Positions 1 to 8,580 of a stretch of 64,000 nucleotides of DNA are shown here, piece after piece. Made by a program: the position numbers and the translations under genes. This DNA comes from Glaciecola amylolytica. GTDB lineage: Bacteria; Bacteroidota; Bacteroidia; Flavobacteriales_D; Crocinitomicaceae. The stretch is from NCBI GenBank assembly GCA_003856375.1, contig CP034120.1, positions 620,001-684,000 on the forward strand. Reading direction: 5' to 3'. Every line of letters starts with the position of its first letter. Within the stretch, counting starts at the first letter, position 1. The notes beneath the pieces are model-generated. The model was not told the origin of the DNA. It saw only the letters and a list, made by a program, of their open reading frames with translations, and did not search any database.

Positions 1-52
1 GGTGAAAATTCACTTTATCCAGTAAACTGCGATCAATCTTTCCGAATTCCAT
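1..52 (-). CDS. DUF72-like protein, N-terminal fragment (cut by window edge)
   Basis: The reverse strand has an ATG at position 52 followed by 17 open codons to the window edge, reading MEFGKIDRSLLDKVNFH. This opening resembles the start of Bacteroidota DUF72 proteins, which often begin M-x-FGK followed by an acidic, hydrophobic stretch. DUF72 proteins are TIM-barrel-like and of unknown function. Only the first 17 residues are visible, so the family call is tentative; the existence of a gene start here is more likely than its name. Confidence 0.4.
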   Translation of the reverse strand, partial: MEFGKIDRSLLDKVNFH

Positions 53-275
53 GGATTAAAAATAGTTTAAAAACATAGAAAAGTACTTTTAAACAACCCG
101 AAACACCTGTTTTTAGTTAAGAATCAACTAATCCAATATGAACAGAGAATTAATTTTTGAAACTGTTCAAAAGTTCTTGCGTGATGCAAAAATAAAAAGT
201 CGTAATTTTCCGGTGTATTATAAAACAGCAGATTGAAGTTTGTCTATAATTAGTTGAAAATAAAAATGTTGTGTT

Positions 276-569
276 ATGGCTATACCTGTTAGACTTGTCA
301 AAGATTTGATCGAATTTTCTGACATTATTCCGGACCTTCAGGGCATGGGATTGAAAGTGTTTTCTTACGGTAAAATCAAAAAGATTTACTGGTTGGGGAA
401 AGATATCATCAAGAGCGTAGAAATCGTTCAATACAGAAACTTGGAAGATTATTTCAGCGAAGGAAGCGGCGACCCGATTTCCAGATCGTTCGGGCGAACA
501 AATTTACCGGCTGAAATTGAATTCTTTATCAATCAGGAAGAAGAATATCCGGCTTTGTTTGTGAAATAA
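276..569 (+). CDS. Hypothetical protein, 97 aa
   Basis: Short intact reading frame of 97 residues with ordinary codon use. It has no signal peptide or membrane segment. The protein is mixed alpha/beta in character, with an acidic, aromatic C-terminus, and looks cytoplasmic. I do not recognise a family. It stands alone between a reverse-strand gene start at the window edge and the convergent gene ending at 635. The frame is supported by its plausible composition and lack of competing frames with better coding character; function is unknown. Confidence 0.6.
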   Translation: MAIPVRLVKDLIEFSDIIPDLQGMGLKVFSYGKIKKIYWLGKDIIKSVEIVQYRNLEDYFSEGSGDPISRSFGRTNLPAEIEFFINQEEEYPALFVK

Positions 570-634
570 GGGAGTTGAGAATTGAAAATGAAAAATTGAT
601 AAGCTTTTCATTCCGATAGCTATCTGAACTCCAT

Positions 635-1738
635 TCAATTTACCCAATCTTTGATCTTTTTCACTGCTTTTTTGTCCAATCCCGTAACTGAGACGTCTAC
701 ATTCTCCCAGTAGAATTTTTCAATGCCGTAAAGCTGACCGATCTCGTCTAAATTTTCATGCAGATTAAACAGGTCGATTTTCAGGAATCCCAACCCTTTT
801 CCCATCAAAACTCCATGCCTTTGATTTCCTTTAGCAGCACCTTTCGGCCCTTTGACATTCAGTTGAATACAATCTGCCCACGCATTGGAAACTTCGATTG
901 ATACAAACCAGCCGTATTTTGGTTTTTTCTCCGTCGGATCACTGCTCAGTTGCAATTTAAAACTCCACTTCTGACCAATTTCCGTTTGAATTCCGATTGC
1001 TTTGATCACCTCATCGGCAAGACTTCCAACCTGGTTTGCAGCCAGTTTATTGTAAGCCAGTTGATACGCTTTCTCCGTATTCGACAAGGTTTTGTTTGGT
1101 CCGAGCGCAAGCAGGAAGATATTCAATTCAGTGAGCTTGTTGTCGTTCCCGATCTGAAACTGAAATGCTTTTTCAGCCAACGGATGATTGCATTTTCCAA
1201 GTGCATAGACAAAGGAATTGAAAGCGCGGAGATCTCTGGATTGTTTCGGAACAGTTACCAATGTTTGTGCGACGTATTCGCCAACAATCGGTGTGATGAA
1301 TTTGTCCGATACCTTGAAACCTTCTGCTTTGTCAACCGGAAAAGCAAAAGTGCTCAGATAGTTTAAAAACAAAGCTGTTTCACGATATTCTTCATATGCT
1401 TTCGGATCATTGAAATCCTGATTTAATGCAAAAGCCAAACATTGATTCATCATCCGGCTCGGAAAGGATTCGTTCAGATAGATACTTCGCATAACTTCGC
1501 GCAAAATGGCAATATATTCAACGGAAAAACTACTTGCAAAACGGAATAATTGCTGCGATCCCATTCTCTTTAAAGCTTCGAAAAGTTTCTTTTCATCCAC
1601 TCCCGACGGAAGTTTACGCATCAGTTCAATGGTTGCTTTTTCCTCTCCTGAGCCGATTGTATTAGTCGGTGAATTCAGGAATTTGTCCATTACTTCATCT
1701 GCAGCAAGCGCTTTCGCTGATTTTTTCAAATCACTCAT
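635..1738 (-). CDS. Hypothetical protein, 367 aa
   Basis: Intact 367-residue protein without signal peptide or membrane helices, so probably cytoplasmic. Residues about 1-230 are largely alpha-helical and resemble a HEAT/ARM-like helical scaffold, with regularly spaced hydrophobic residues. From about 255 on there is a beta-rich C-terminal part with a Gly/Lys-rich turn (GPKGAAKGN). No catalytic motif is evident and I do not recognise the family. It converges with the 97-aa gene ending at 569. Its start lies 24 nt downstream of a short AATTCGTAATT-type repeat that also precedes three other genes in this window. Confidence 0.7.
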   Translation of the reverse strand: MSDLKKSAKALAADEVMDKFLNSPTNTIGSGEEKATIELMRKLPSGVDEKKLFEALKRMGSQQLFRFASSFSVEYIAILREVMRSIYLNESFPSRMMNQCLAFALNQDFNDPKAYEEYRETALFLNYLSTFAFPVDKAEGFKVSDKFITPIVGEYVAQTLVTVPKQSRDLRAFNSFVYALGKCNHPLAEKAFQFQIGNDNKLTELNIFLLALGPNKTLSNTEKAYQLAYNKLAANQVGSLADEVIKAIGIQTEIGQKWSFKLQLSSDPTEKKPKYGWFVSIEVSNAWADCIQLNVKGPKGAAKGNQRHGVLMGKGLGFLKIDLFNLHENLDEIGQLYGIEKFYWENVDVSVTGLDKKAVKKIKDWVN

Positions 1739-1761
1739 AGTATTGATTAATTGTGGTTTAA

Positions 1762-1778
1762 AATTACGAATTACGAAT
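1762..1778 (-). repeat. Dispersed AATTCGTAATT motif, copy a
   Basis: Read on the reverse strand this is ATTCGTAATTCGTAATT, running into a TAATTTTA sequence that resembles the Bacteroidota -10 element. It lies 24 nt upstream of the start codon at 1738. Similar motifs lie upstream of the genes starting at 13304, 13792 and 36723, always in the same orientation relative to the gene. A promoter-associated role is inferred. Confidence 0.5.
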
Positions 1779-1852
1779 CGTGTTTACATATAATTTTAGA
1801 AAATATGACTGAGCGGAGTTGGAGGCAACCTTTCAATTGATTTGTTAAAAAT

Positions 1853-1866
1853 ATACCAAACGGTAT
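1853..1866. promoter_or_regulatory. Candidate TetR operator upstream of the tetR gene
   Basis: The inverted repeat ATACC-AAAC-GGTAT lies 48 nt before the TetR gene and just upstream of its -10 element. A second copy with longer arms (2523-2542) lies before the thiolase gene. The shared ATACC-N4-GGTAT design fits a dimeric TetR-family site and implies autoregulation plus control of the downstream operon. This is inferred from position and symmetry. Confidence 0.7.
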
Positions 1867-1884
1867 TTTGTTGTAAAAATGAAT

Positions 1885-1892
1885 TACATTTG
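1885..1892 (+). promoter_or_regulatory. -10 element of tetR promoter
   Basis: TACATTTG matches the Bacteroidota -7 consensus TAnnTTTG exactly and lies 22 nt before the ATG at 1915. The candidate operator at 1853-1866 covers the expected -33 region, so a bound repressor would block sigma contact. Confidence 0.6.
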
Positions 1893-1914
1893 CTTCATAG
1901 ATTGAATCCAATTC

Positions 1915-2505
1915 ATGACAAAAGCAGAACGTACGCGGCAATTCATCATAGAAACAACGGCTCCGATTTTTAATAAAAAAGGATACGAGGGAACTTCTAT
2001 TTCGGATATTACGACTGCTACCGGTTTGACGAAAGGAAGTATTTACGGAAATTTCAAAGACAAGGATGAATTGGCAGCCGTGGCTTTTGATTACAATTTG
2101 GGAAGAGTTCGGGATGAAATCGTGAGACGTTCACTCGGTTTGAAAGATCCTGTTGAACAATTGCTGGTGTATGTGAATTTCTACGGAGAAGTTTACGACA
2201 AAATCTCCATTTCCGGAGGTTGCCCGCTCTTAAATACCGCTGTTGACGCAGATGATTCAAATCCCTTATTGTTTACCAGAGTTTGCAAGGCCATATTGGA
2301 ATGGCATTCACACATTCGGAAAATAGTAGAGTACGGAATGAAAAAGGAGGTTTTTGCAATTGAAACGGATGCGGAAGCATTTGCGGATCAGTTTGTTTCG
2401 TTGATTGAAGGAGGAATGCTGCTTTCCAGAACGTTCAGAAACAGGAAGCATTTGGATTCGAATCTGTTGTTCATCCGGAAAATGATCCGGGAAATAACGA
2501 GTTAG
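1915..2505 (+). CDS. TetR/AcrR family transcriptional regulator
   Basis: The 196-residue protein has the TetR plan. Residues about 5-50 form the helix-turn-helix DNA-binding domain, with the recognition segment TKGSIYGNFKDKDEL ending in the family's typical Y-x-x-F/K-DKDEL. A helical ligand-binding and dimerisation domain follows. It is a local repressor by family habit. It stands 83 nt upstream of, and in the same direction as, a thiolase/dehydrogenase/thioesterase operon. Matching inverted repeats precede both transcription units. The likely inducer is an acyl-CoA or a lipophilic compound processed by that operon, but this is inference. Confidence 0.9.
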   Translation: MTKAERTRQFIIETTAPIFNKKGYEGTSISDITTATGLTKGSIYGNFKDKDELAAVAFDYNLGRVRDEIVRRSLGLKDPVEQLLVYVNFYGEVYDKISISGGCPLLNTAVDADDSNPLLFTRVCKAILEWHSHIRKIVEYGMKKEVFAIETDAEAFADQFVSLIEGGMLLSRTFRNRKHLDSNLLFIRKMIREITS

Positions 2506-2522
2506 CATTTTTTTTGACTAAA

Positions 2523-2542
2523 AATATACCGATTGGTATATT
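2523..2542. promoter_or_regulatory. Candidate TetR operator upstream of the thiolase operon
   Basis: Perfect inverted repeat with 8-bp arms and a 4-bp centre, AATATACC-GATT-GGTATATT, lying 17 nt after the tetR stop codon and 46 nt before the thiolase start. Its core is the same as the element at 1853-1866, so one regulator probably binds both. Confidence 0.75.
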
Positions 2543-2588
2543 GTAGGGTTGTAAAATGAAAAGAGATAAAACGACAAAAAAATAAATT

Positions 2589-3776
2589 ATGGAAAAGCAC
2601 GCGTATATTTTAGCTGCAAGCAGAACCGGAACCGGAGGTTTTCTTGGTTCTCTTTCTTCATTTACTGCACCGGAACTGGCGGCGGAAGTTATCAAAGATC
2701 TGATCCCGAAAGCAGGAATCAAAGCGAGTGATATCGACGAGGTGATTCTGGGAAATGTACTTTCTGCAAATATCGGTCAGGCTCCGGCACGACAAGCTGC
2801 ACGTTTTGCCGGAATTCCGGATGAAACTGACGCAACAACCATCAACAAGATTTGTGCTTCCGGTTTGAAAGCCGTTTCGTATGCTGTTCAATCCGTTCTT
2901 TTGGGAAACAGTGACGTGGTTCTTGCCGGAGGAATGGAAAGTATGTCGAATGCGCCGTATTATATCGAAAATCATCGGGAAGGACATAAAACCGGACATC
3001 AGCAAATCGTAGACGGAATGCTCAAAGACGGATTGTGGGATCCGTATCACAATTTCCACATGGGAAGTGCGGCCGAACTGGCAAATAAGAAATACGGAAT
3101 TTCGAGAGAAGAGCAGGATGCATACACGCTGAAATCCTTTTCAAAAGCGAAGAACGCGCACGCGTCGGGAAGTTTTAAGAATGAAATTACTCCGCTTACG
3201 ATTCGCACAAAGAAAGGAGAATTCGTTTACGAAACCGATGAAGACATTGAAAAACTGAATCCGGATAAGTTGGGGCAATTGAAACCGATTTTCGAATCCG
3301 ACGGATCGATTACAGCTGCAAACGCATCAAACTTAAACGATGGAGCTGCAATTTTACTGATCGTTTCCGAAAAGTTTCTGAAAGAACACGATTTGAAACC
3401 TTTGGCGCGGATCATTGCTTTTTCGGATGCGGCTCAGGCTCCGGAATGGTTTACAACTTCACCGGCTTTGGCAATTGAGAAAACCTTGAAAAAAGCAGGA
3501 ATCGGGATCGAAGAGATTGACTATTTCGAAATGAACGAAGCTTATGCCAATGTACCGATCATTAATGCGCGTTTGGGCGGAGTGGATCTGGAAAAAGTAA
3601 ATGTTCGCGGTGGAGCAGTTGCCATTGGCCATCCGCTCGGAGCTTCCGGAGCACGAATTCTGGTCACACTCACACATCTTTTAAATCAACAGCATGCAAA
3701 ATATGGAGTTGCGGCTATTTGTAACGGCGGCGGCGGCGCTACGGCGATGCTGATAGAAAATCTACAGACAAAGTAA
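2589..3776 (+). CDS. Acetyl-CoA C-acyltransferase (thiolase)
   Basis: The 395-residue length is typical of thiolases, which cleave or condense beta-ketoacyl-CoA with CoA. The nucleophilic cysteine lies in [11 protein letters not shown] (Cys89). The catalytic histidine is in [11 protein letters not shown] (His348), and the second cysteine in ICNGGGGA (Cys378). The protein is therefore expected to be active, as a degradative or biosynthetic beta-ketothiolase; the sequence alone does not tell which. It is the first gene of an operon with a short-chain dehydrogenase and a hotdog thioesterase, downstream of a TetR regulator with a perfect operator in the leader. Confidence 0.93.
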   Translation: MEKHAYILAASRTGTGGFLGSLSSFTAPELAAEVIKDLIPKAGIKASDIDEVILGNVLSANIGQAPARQAARFAGIPDETDATTINKICASGLKAVSYAVQSVLLGNSDVVLAGGMESMSNAPYYIENHREGHKTGHQQIVDGMLKDGLWDPYHNFHMGSAAELANKKYGISREEQDAYTLKSFSKAKNAHASGSFKNEITPLTIRTKKGEFVYETDEDIEKLNPDKLGQLKPIFESDGSITAANASNLNDGAAILLIVSEKFLKEHDLKPLARIIAFSDAAQAPEWFTTSPALAIEKTLKKAGIGIEEIDYFEMNEAYANVPIINARLGGVDLEKVNVRGGAVAIGHPLGASGARILVTLTHLLNQQHAKYGVAAICNGGGGATAMLIENLQTK

Positions 3777-3848
3777 AAGTCTTGACTCCTGGTTTCAAAA
3801 ATTAACAAACAAAAGGAAGCATTGCTTCCGATAATTAAAAACAGACAA

Positions 3849-4541
3849 ATGAAAACAAACGGGAACACCATTTTAATTACAGGAGGGTCGGCAGGGATCG
3901 GCTTCGAACTGGCAAAACAATTTTCAACACTGGGAAACAAGGTTCTGATAACAGGACGAAATGCAGACAAACTGAAACAGGCGGCAGACAAATTGGAAAA
4001 TGTCATTCCAATTGCGGGAGATGTGACGGATTCCGAAAGTACGGACCAATTGCTTGCAAAGATCAAGAAAGAATACCCTGAATTGAATGTAGTCATCAAC
4101 AACGCGGGTTATGCAGATGCTTATCAACTGGGAGTTGATGCAAATGCGTATAATGTTGCGGCAAGAGAAATGGAAACGAATTACCTGGCGATTGTCGGAT
4201 TGACAGAAAAATTATTGCCGACACTTTTGAATAATGAGCAGGCGACAGTTGTCAACGTGACCTCTATTGTGGCGTACGCTCCGCAAAATATCCTACCAAC
4301 TTATTCGGCAAGCAAGTCGGCATTGAAAGCTTATACGGACGTTCTGCGCAATACCTTGGGAGACAAATTAAATGTATTCGAATTGATTCCACCTTTGGTG
4401 AATACTGAATTTTCAAAAGAGATCGGTGGAGAATCCGGCATTCCTCCGCAGGAAGTCGCTCAGGAATTACTTACAGCAATGGAAAAAAATCAATGGCAGG
4501 TTCCGGTCGGAATGTCAAAAGAGTTTGTAATGGCTCAATAA
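3849..4541 (+). CDS. Short-chain dehydrogenase/reductase (DltE-like)
   Basis: A 230-residue classical SDR with a Rossmann fold. The cofactor motif is TGGSAGIG near residues 11-18, NNAG follows strand 4, and the catalytic pair is Y152-SAS-K156. The start at 3849 gives a normal SDR N-terminus; the upstream in-frame ATG at 3822 would add nine residues that do not fit. It resembles the DltE-type oxidoreductase subgroup. The substrate is unknown; next to a thiolase and a thioesterase a 3-oxoacyl or related carbonyl substrate is plausible. It starts 72 nt after the thiolase and ends 7 nt before the next gene. Confidence 0.88.
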   Translation: MKTNGNTILITGGSAGIGFELAKQFSTLGNKVLITGRNADKLKQAADKLENVIPIAGDVTDSESTDQLLAKIKKEYPELNVVINNAGYADAYQLGVDANAYNVAAREMETNYLAIVGLTEKLLPTLLNNEQATVVNVTSIVAYAPQNILPTYSASKSALKAYTDVLRNTLGDKLNVFELIPPLVNTEFSKEIGGESGIPPQEVAQELLTAMEKNQWQVPVGMSKEFVMAQ

Positions 4542-4548
4542 AACAGGA

Positions 4549-5046
4549 ATGGAAATAAAAGAACGGGAACGAACTTACTCCTGGGGAAATCCTCTGGAAG
4601 GAGTTGAATTATCGAAAAGCCTTTCGGGACTGGAATATTTATTGGCAATGAAGCGGGGAGAAATTCCTGCTTCGCCGCTGATCAACACTCTGGATTTTTC
4701 AATCGGAGAAATCGAAGAGGGAAAGGTGAGTTTTGTGCTTGAGCCGAAAGAATTTCATTACAATCCCAATGGAAGTGTACATGGCGGAGTCATCACATCT
4801 CTTCTGGATTCGGCAATGGGTTGCACCTTGCATTCCCTTTTACCCAAAGGAACGGTTTATACAACCTTGGAATTGAAAGTCAATTTTCTCAAACGGGTTC
4901 ACACCGGAAGCGGAATGTTAGTTGCAGAAGGCAAGGTGATTCACTTGGGTGGAACCACTGCTTTGCTTGAAGCATCCCTGAAAGATCCAAAAGGAGCAAC
5001 TTACGCACACGCCGTTTCAACATGCCTGATACTTAAAAACGCTTAA
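4549..5046 (+). CDS. PaaI-family hotdog thioesterase
   Basis: A 165-residue hotdog-fold protein. The family motif NPNGSVHGGVITSLLDSAMG spans residues 72-91 and carries the substrate-site His78-Gly-Gly and Asp87. These enzymes hydrolyse acyl-CoA or aryl-CoA thioesters. The gene is 7 nt behind the dehydrogenase and closes the TetR-linked operon, so it probably releases CoA from a product or a dead-end intermediate of the same pathway. No signal peptide is present; it is cytoplasmic. Confidence 0.88.
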   Translation: MEIKERERTYSWGNPLEGVELSKSLSGLEYLLAMKRGEIPASPLINTLDFSIGEIEEGKVSFVLEPKEFHYNPNGSVHGGVITSLLDSAMGCTLHSLLPKGTVYTTLELKVNFLKRVHTGSGMLVAEGKVIHLGGTTALLEASLKDPKGATYAHAVSTCLILKNA

Positions 5047-5180
5047 AATCGTGTGTGGAAATGTAAATGGTACTTTCTCTCGAAACCTCGGGTTACAGTT
5101 AGCAGCGAGACAGGTAGGCGAGCATTTATCTGCGCGTCTGCGGGAAAAGAAAAGCGTGATTATATTCTTGTATAAAGCAT

Positions 5181-5213
5181 AAAAAAACCGGAGTCCAATG
5201 AATGAGCTCCGGT
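5181..5213 (-). terminator. Intrinsic terminator of the DUF4382 gene
   Basis: On the reverse strand, a 7-bp stem (ACCGGAG at 5187-5193 pairing with CTCCGGT at 5207-5213) is followed by a run of seven T. It lies about 43 nt past the stop of the gene at 5256-5846. Confidence 0.75.
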
Positions 5214-5255
5214 CAATAGTATAGTGGAATAGATTCCGGATAATCCGGATTATTT

Positions 5256-5846
5256 TTAATTGCCTTTTTCAGCAAACGCAGTAACCATTTCATTCACACG
5301 AACAGCGCGTTCCTGAATTTCCTCCATCACCGGTTGGATAAAGTACGCGTCATTGGATACCGAAACCGAAGTCGACGTATCAAAGTCAATCATCACGGTA
5401 TTATTCTTTCCGGGACGAATATCCTGATTAATGCCGATTTCAACAAAACGATCCGTATTGTTTGCAAAAGATAAACGATTGGTTCGGCTTTCGCTGCCAT
5501 TTACCGTGTAGATAGAATTCGTTGTTCCGAATGTCAGACGAAGCTTCGAGTAAGCAGCCGCAGGAATTTCCGCATTTGCCAGCAGAGATTCGTTTCCTTT
5601 CGTGAACCCGGCACTTGCAATGCTTTGCTGATAATCATTCAATGCGATCCACCCGGTTTTTTCAGAATAAACTTCTACCTTTGTAATTTCAATGACAATT
5701 CCGAAAGAATTCGTTTTTGAATCACTGATTTTAACCTGAAGGTTTCCCTTTGTTTCGGCTGCAGGTTTCCCCGAAGGAGTTAAACCATTTGCCTGTGTAG
5801 TAGAAACAGTGATAAGTGCTAGAAATAGTAACATCAACTTTTTCAT
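5256..5846 (-). CDS. Secreted DUF4382-like protein
   Basis: A 196-residue protein with a signal peptide (MKKLMLLFLALITVSTTQA, cleavage near residue 19). After it comes a beta-rich domain that fits DUF4382: a strand of the form VKISDSKTN, then 'W..L', then an 'IPAAAYSKLRL' segment, and near the end 'VMIDFDTSTSV' and 'YFIQPVMEE'. DUF4382 proteins are exported and of unknown role, possibly carbohydrate-binding-like folds. It is monocistronic, with its own terminator, and divergent from the AraC regulator gene. Confidence 0.75.
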   Translation of the reverse strand: MKKLMLLFLALITVSTTQANGLTPSGKPAAETKGNLQVKISDSKTNSFGIVIEITKVEVYSEKTGWIALNDYQQSIASAGFTKGNESLLANAEIPAAAYSKLRLTFGTTNSIYTVNGSESRTNRLSFANNTDRFVEIGINQDIRPGKNNTVMIDFDTSTSVSVSNDAYFIQPVMEEIQERAVRVNEMVTAFAEKGN

Positions 5847-6287
5847 ATCTCGTTTCTTTAATTGGTTGCAAACACGTATTCTATTTTCTTGCCGGAAATT
5901 GTTAAAACAGGAAACAAAAGTGTTAACGCCTTTCTTTTAGGCACGTTACAGAATATTTGTGATTCCGTTGTACCATCAGCAGACAGCTGATTCGTTTCAA
6001 AATGAAAATCTGTTTTTCCATTTTGAAAAAGAAGGAAGCCCTTTCAGTGCAAAAATCAACTTCATACTTAAACGTAAAGGAGCAAAGCTTATGCATTGTT
6101 ATTCTGCGTTCCTCTTATGCGCCTCTGTAGGAGAAAAACATTGTCACCAACACAATCAGTTATTTTATAGCTCTCATTTGAATTCCTCCAACAATTACTT
6201 TTTAACCATTTTTCACGACTCCGAAAAAAATAGTTTTGGATCGAAGTATGTAAATCAAGTATATTTGAAAATCATAATTTTTTTACC
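5847..6287. other. 441-bp intergenic region between divergent genes
   Basis: This gap separates the DUF4382 gene (reverse) and the AraC gene (forward). It holds a clear forward promoter at its right end (6234-6267). A 110-codon open frame inside it lacks coding character. Nothing else was recognised. Confidence 0.6.
6234..6267 (+). promoter_or_regulatory. Promoter of the AraC-family gene
   Basis: TTTTG at 6234-6238 and an exact TAnnTTTG element (TATATTTG, 6260-6267) are separated by 21 nt, as expected for the Bacteroidota housekeeping sigma factor. The -10 element is 20 nt before the ATG at 6288. Confidence 0.65.
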
Positions 6288-7202
6288 ATGAATGGGTTAT
6301 TGACTTTACAGGAATTTTATGCAAGTATTTTAAACAAGGGAACCTTAGAACAGTTCTCACACTTGTCTAAAATGAGTCATTTCAACGTCTTTAAACGCGG
6401 CCAGATTCAATGCGCGCGCATCACAGAGCTGCATCGGACGGATTTTCACAAAATCTCCTTCATTGTAGGTGAAGGAATCATTCATTTCGAAGACTCTAAA
6501 GTCCCTGTTTCCGGGAAAACACTCATTTTTTATCATGGGAATGTACCGCATGTCTGGGAACCTGTTTCGGAAGACCAGCAAGGATATTTCTGCCTTTTTA
6601 ACAGCCATTTTATCGATACTTATTTGCTCGATACATTCTTTCGTGATACGCCGTTGATGAACACGACAATGACCCCGGTTTATCCTTTGACAGACGAACA
6701 AGCGGCATTGTTCGAGTTTATTTTCGAGCAAATTCACGATGAGGTGGAAGGAAGTTATGTCAAGAAATACGAAGTAATCGCTCATTATTTGCATATTCTG
6801 CTTCATCAAACGAACAAACTGTGTTTCCAGAATGTGCATGAAGACAAGAAACCGGCTGCGTCTGTTTTGTTGACTACTTTGTTTATGGAAATGCTTGAAA
6901 GACAGTTTCCTATTGATTCTTCCGAGCAGTCATTAGCCTTGAAGAAACCAAGCGATTTTGCGGAGAAGCTGGACATTCATGTAAACCACCTGAACCGTTC
7001 GATCAAGGAAGTAACGGGCCGCAGTACAACAGAAATCATCTCATCCCGCCTGGCGAATGAAGCCAAAGCCTTACTGCGTCATACGGATAATTCTGTTGCC
7101 GAAATTGCCTATACTTTGGGCTTCGAACATCCATCCAATTTCAATAGTTTCTTTAAAAAACAGACCCAATTGACACCTAAATCGTTTCGGAATGTCAATT
7201 AG
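6288..7202 (+). CDS. AraC family transcriptional regulator
   Basis: A 304-residue regulator. Residues about 20-180 form a cupin-like sensor domain, and about 205-304 the double helix-turn-helix DNA-binding domain. The second HTH shows the family signature: 'SVAEIAYTLGFEHPSNFNSFFKK' with TPKSFR behind it. It is directly upstream of an RND efflux operon in the same orientation (175-bp gap), which makes it the obvious candidate activator or repressor of that operon. Two inverted repeats in the gap could be its sites or those of another regulator. The ligand is unknown. Confidence 0.9.
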   Translation: MNGLLTLQEFYASILNKGTLEQFSHLSKMSHFNVFKRGQIQCARITELHRTDFHKISFIVGEGIIHFEDSKVPVSGKTLIFYHGNVPHVWEPVSEDQQGYFCLFNSHFIDTYLLDTFFRDTPLMNTTMTPVYPLTDEQAALFEFIFEQIHDEVEGSYVKKYEVIAHYLHILLHQTNKLCFQNVHEDKKPAASVLLTTLFMEMLERQFPIDSSEQSLALKKPSDFAEKLDIHVNHLNRSIKEVTGRSTTEIISSRLANEAKALLRHTDNSVAEIAYTLGFEHPSNFNSFFKKQTQLTPKSFRNVN

Positions 7203-7208
7203 TTAAAA

Positions 7209-7264
7209 AAATCAAAATATTTGATTTGAATAATAAATTGCATGAATTGAATAAGTCTTTATTC
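7209..7264. promoter_or_regulatory. Two inverted repeats between the AraC gene and efflux operon
   Basis: The first, AAATCAAA-ATA-TTTGATTT (7209-7227), is a perfect repeat with 8-bp arms just after the araC stop. The second, GAATAA-GTCT-TTATTC (7249-7264), has 6-bp arms and lies at about the -33 position of a near-consensus -10 (GATCTTTG, 7277-7284). Either may be an operator for the efflux genes. The first could alternatively be a weak terminator. Confidence 0.4.
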
Positions 7265-7377
7265 TGATTGATGAATGATCTTTGCCGAAAATTAACCAAA
7301 TAGTTAAACCAAAAGCAAGATTTAAACTCACATAAGTAGTCCCATAAAAATAAGGTGAGTTCAAAAAGACAGATTTT

Positions 7378-8538
7378 ATGACAGTATTAAAACCAATTTA
7401 TGCACTTACGGCTTTGTCGTTAGTATTTTTAGCTTCTTGCGGCTCCAAAGAAGAAGCTCCTGTAGCAGCAAACATGATCAAAACCTATCAGGTGCTGGCA
7501 GTAGAACCGCGTTCAACAACTATTCAAACAGATTATCCCGCAACCATTGAGGGAATCGAAAACGTAGACATTCATCCGAAAATTGACGGATTCGTAGACA
7601 AAATTCTGGTTGATGAAGGACAATTTGTCAAAAAAGGTCAATTGCTTTTCACCATTTCTGCCCCGCAGTACGAACAATTGGTTCGCACGGCAAAGGCTTC
7701 CGTTAAAAGTGCTGAAGCAGCAGTGAGTACGGCAAAATTGCAGGTTCAGAAAACCAAGTCCTTGGTGGAGAAGAACATTGTAAACAAATATGAATTGCAG
7801 GAAGCAGATTTGATTTTGCAAACACGCACCGCGGAACTTGCTCAGGCAGAGGCGAATCTGGTAAATGCGAATGTCAATCTGGGGTATACGAAAATTTCCA
7901 GCCCGGTCAACGGAGTCATCGGAAGTATCACTTTTAAAACGGGAAGTTTGGTGTCGAGTTCTACTGTGAGACCATTGACTACCGTTTCGAATATCACCAA
8001 CATCTATGCTTATTTCTCGATGAATGAAAAGCAATTGCTGGAGTTTATCCGGAATACGAAAGGAACTGATTTTGACCAAAAAATCGCGCATTTACCCGAA
8101 GTTTCATTGATGCTTTCAGACGGTTCTCTTTATCCTGAAAAAGGAAAAATCGGATCGGTGAACGGATTAATCAACCCGCAAACGGGAGCGGCGCGTATTC
8201 GTGCTACGTTTTCCAATAAGCTGAATTTGCTGCGAAGTGGAGGAAGTGCTCAGGTAATGATTCCTCAGGAAATTTCAAACGGATTTCTGATTCCGCAGCG
8301 TGCGGTTTCCGATGTACAAGGAAAGAAATTTGCGTTTGTTGTGGGACAAGGCGGAGTAGTGCGCAGTGTATTGGTAGAAATGATGCAGGCAACAAGCGGT
8401 CATTTTTACATTGTAACGAAAGGAGTGAAAGCCGGAGATTTGGTTGTGTTGGAAGGAGTTCAGTTCCTGAAAGACGGAATGAAAGTCAAGATTACAAAGG
8501 CCAATCCGAAAGAGATTTATGCCGAATTGAATCAGTAA
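7378..8538 (+). CDS. RND efflux periplasmic adaptor (AcrA/MexA type)
   Basis: A 386-residue membrane fusion protein. The lipobox LVFLASC puts the lipidated cysteine at residue 21. Then come a biotinyl-lipoyl-like half motif (VDIHPKIDGFVDKILVDEGQ), a coiled-coil hairpin (about residues 100-170), the second lipoyl half ('LGYTKISSPVNGVIG'), and the beta-barrel and membrane-proximal domains. It links the inner-membrane pump to the outer-membrane channel. It is the first gene of a three-gene operon; the pump gene follows after 42 nt. Expression is probably governed by the AraC regulator upstream. Confidence 0.93.
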   Translation: MTVLKPIYALTALSLVFLASCGSKEEAPVAANMIKTYQVLAVEPRSTTIQTDYPATIEGIENVDIHPKIDGFVDKILVDEGQFVKKGQLLFTISAPQYEQLVRTAKASVKSAEAAVSTAKLQVQKTKSLVEKNIVNKYELQEADLILQTRTAELAQAEANLVNANVNLGYTKISSPVNGVIGSITFKTGSLVSSSTVRPLTTVSNITNIYAYFSMNEKQLLEFIRNTKGTDFDQKIAHLPEVSLMLSDGSLYPEKGKIGSVNGLINPQTGAARIRATFSNKLNLLRSGGSAQVMIPQEISNGFLIPQRAVSDVQGKKFAFVVGQGGVVRSVLVEMMQATSGHFYIVTKGVKAGDLVVLEGVQFLKDGMKVKITKANPKEIYAELNQ

Positions 8539-8580
8539 GATTCAGGACAAGCCATTCATTACAGATCTTAAAATCATTTT

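Noticed and set aside
587-612. AATGAAAA...TTTTCATT hairpin between convergent genes at 569 and 635
   Set aside because: The stem is short and entirely AT-rich apart from one pair, so it is not convincing as a terminator.
950-1366. 138-codon forward frame
   Set aside because: Antisense shadow of the 367-aa gene, with no supporting start signal or protein-like composition.
5050-5180. GC-rich stretch with CTCGGGTTACAG and CTGCGCGTCTGCGGG
   Set aside because: It resembles short intergenic GC-rich debris also seen near 29334 and 51480, but the similarity is too weak to define a repeat family by eye.
5959-6291. 110-codon reading frame before the AraC gene
   Set aside because: Composition is unlike a real protein; it runs through the promoter of the AraC gene and overlaps its start codon.
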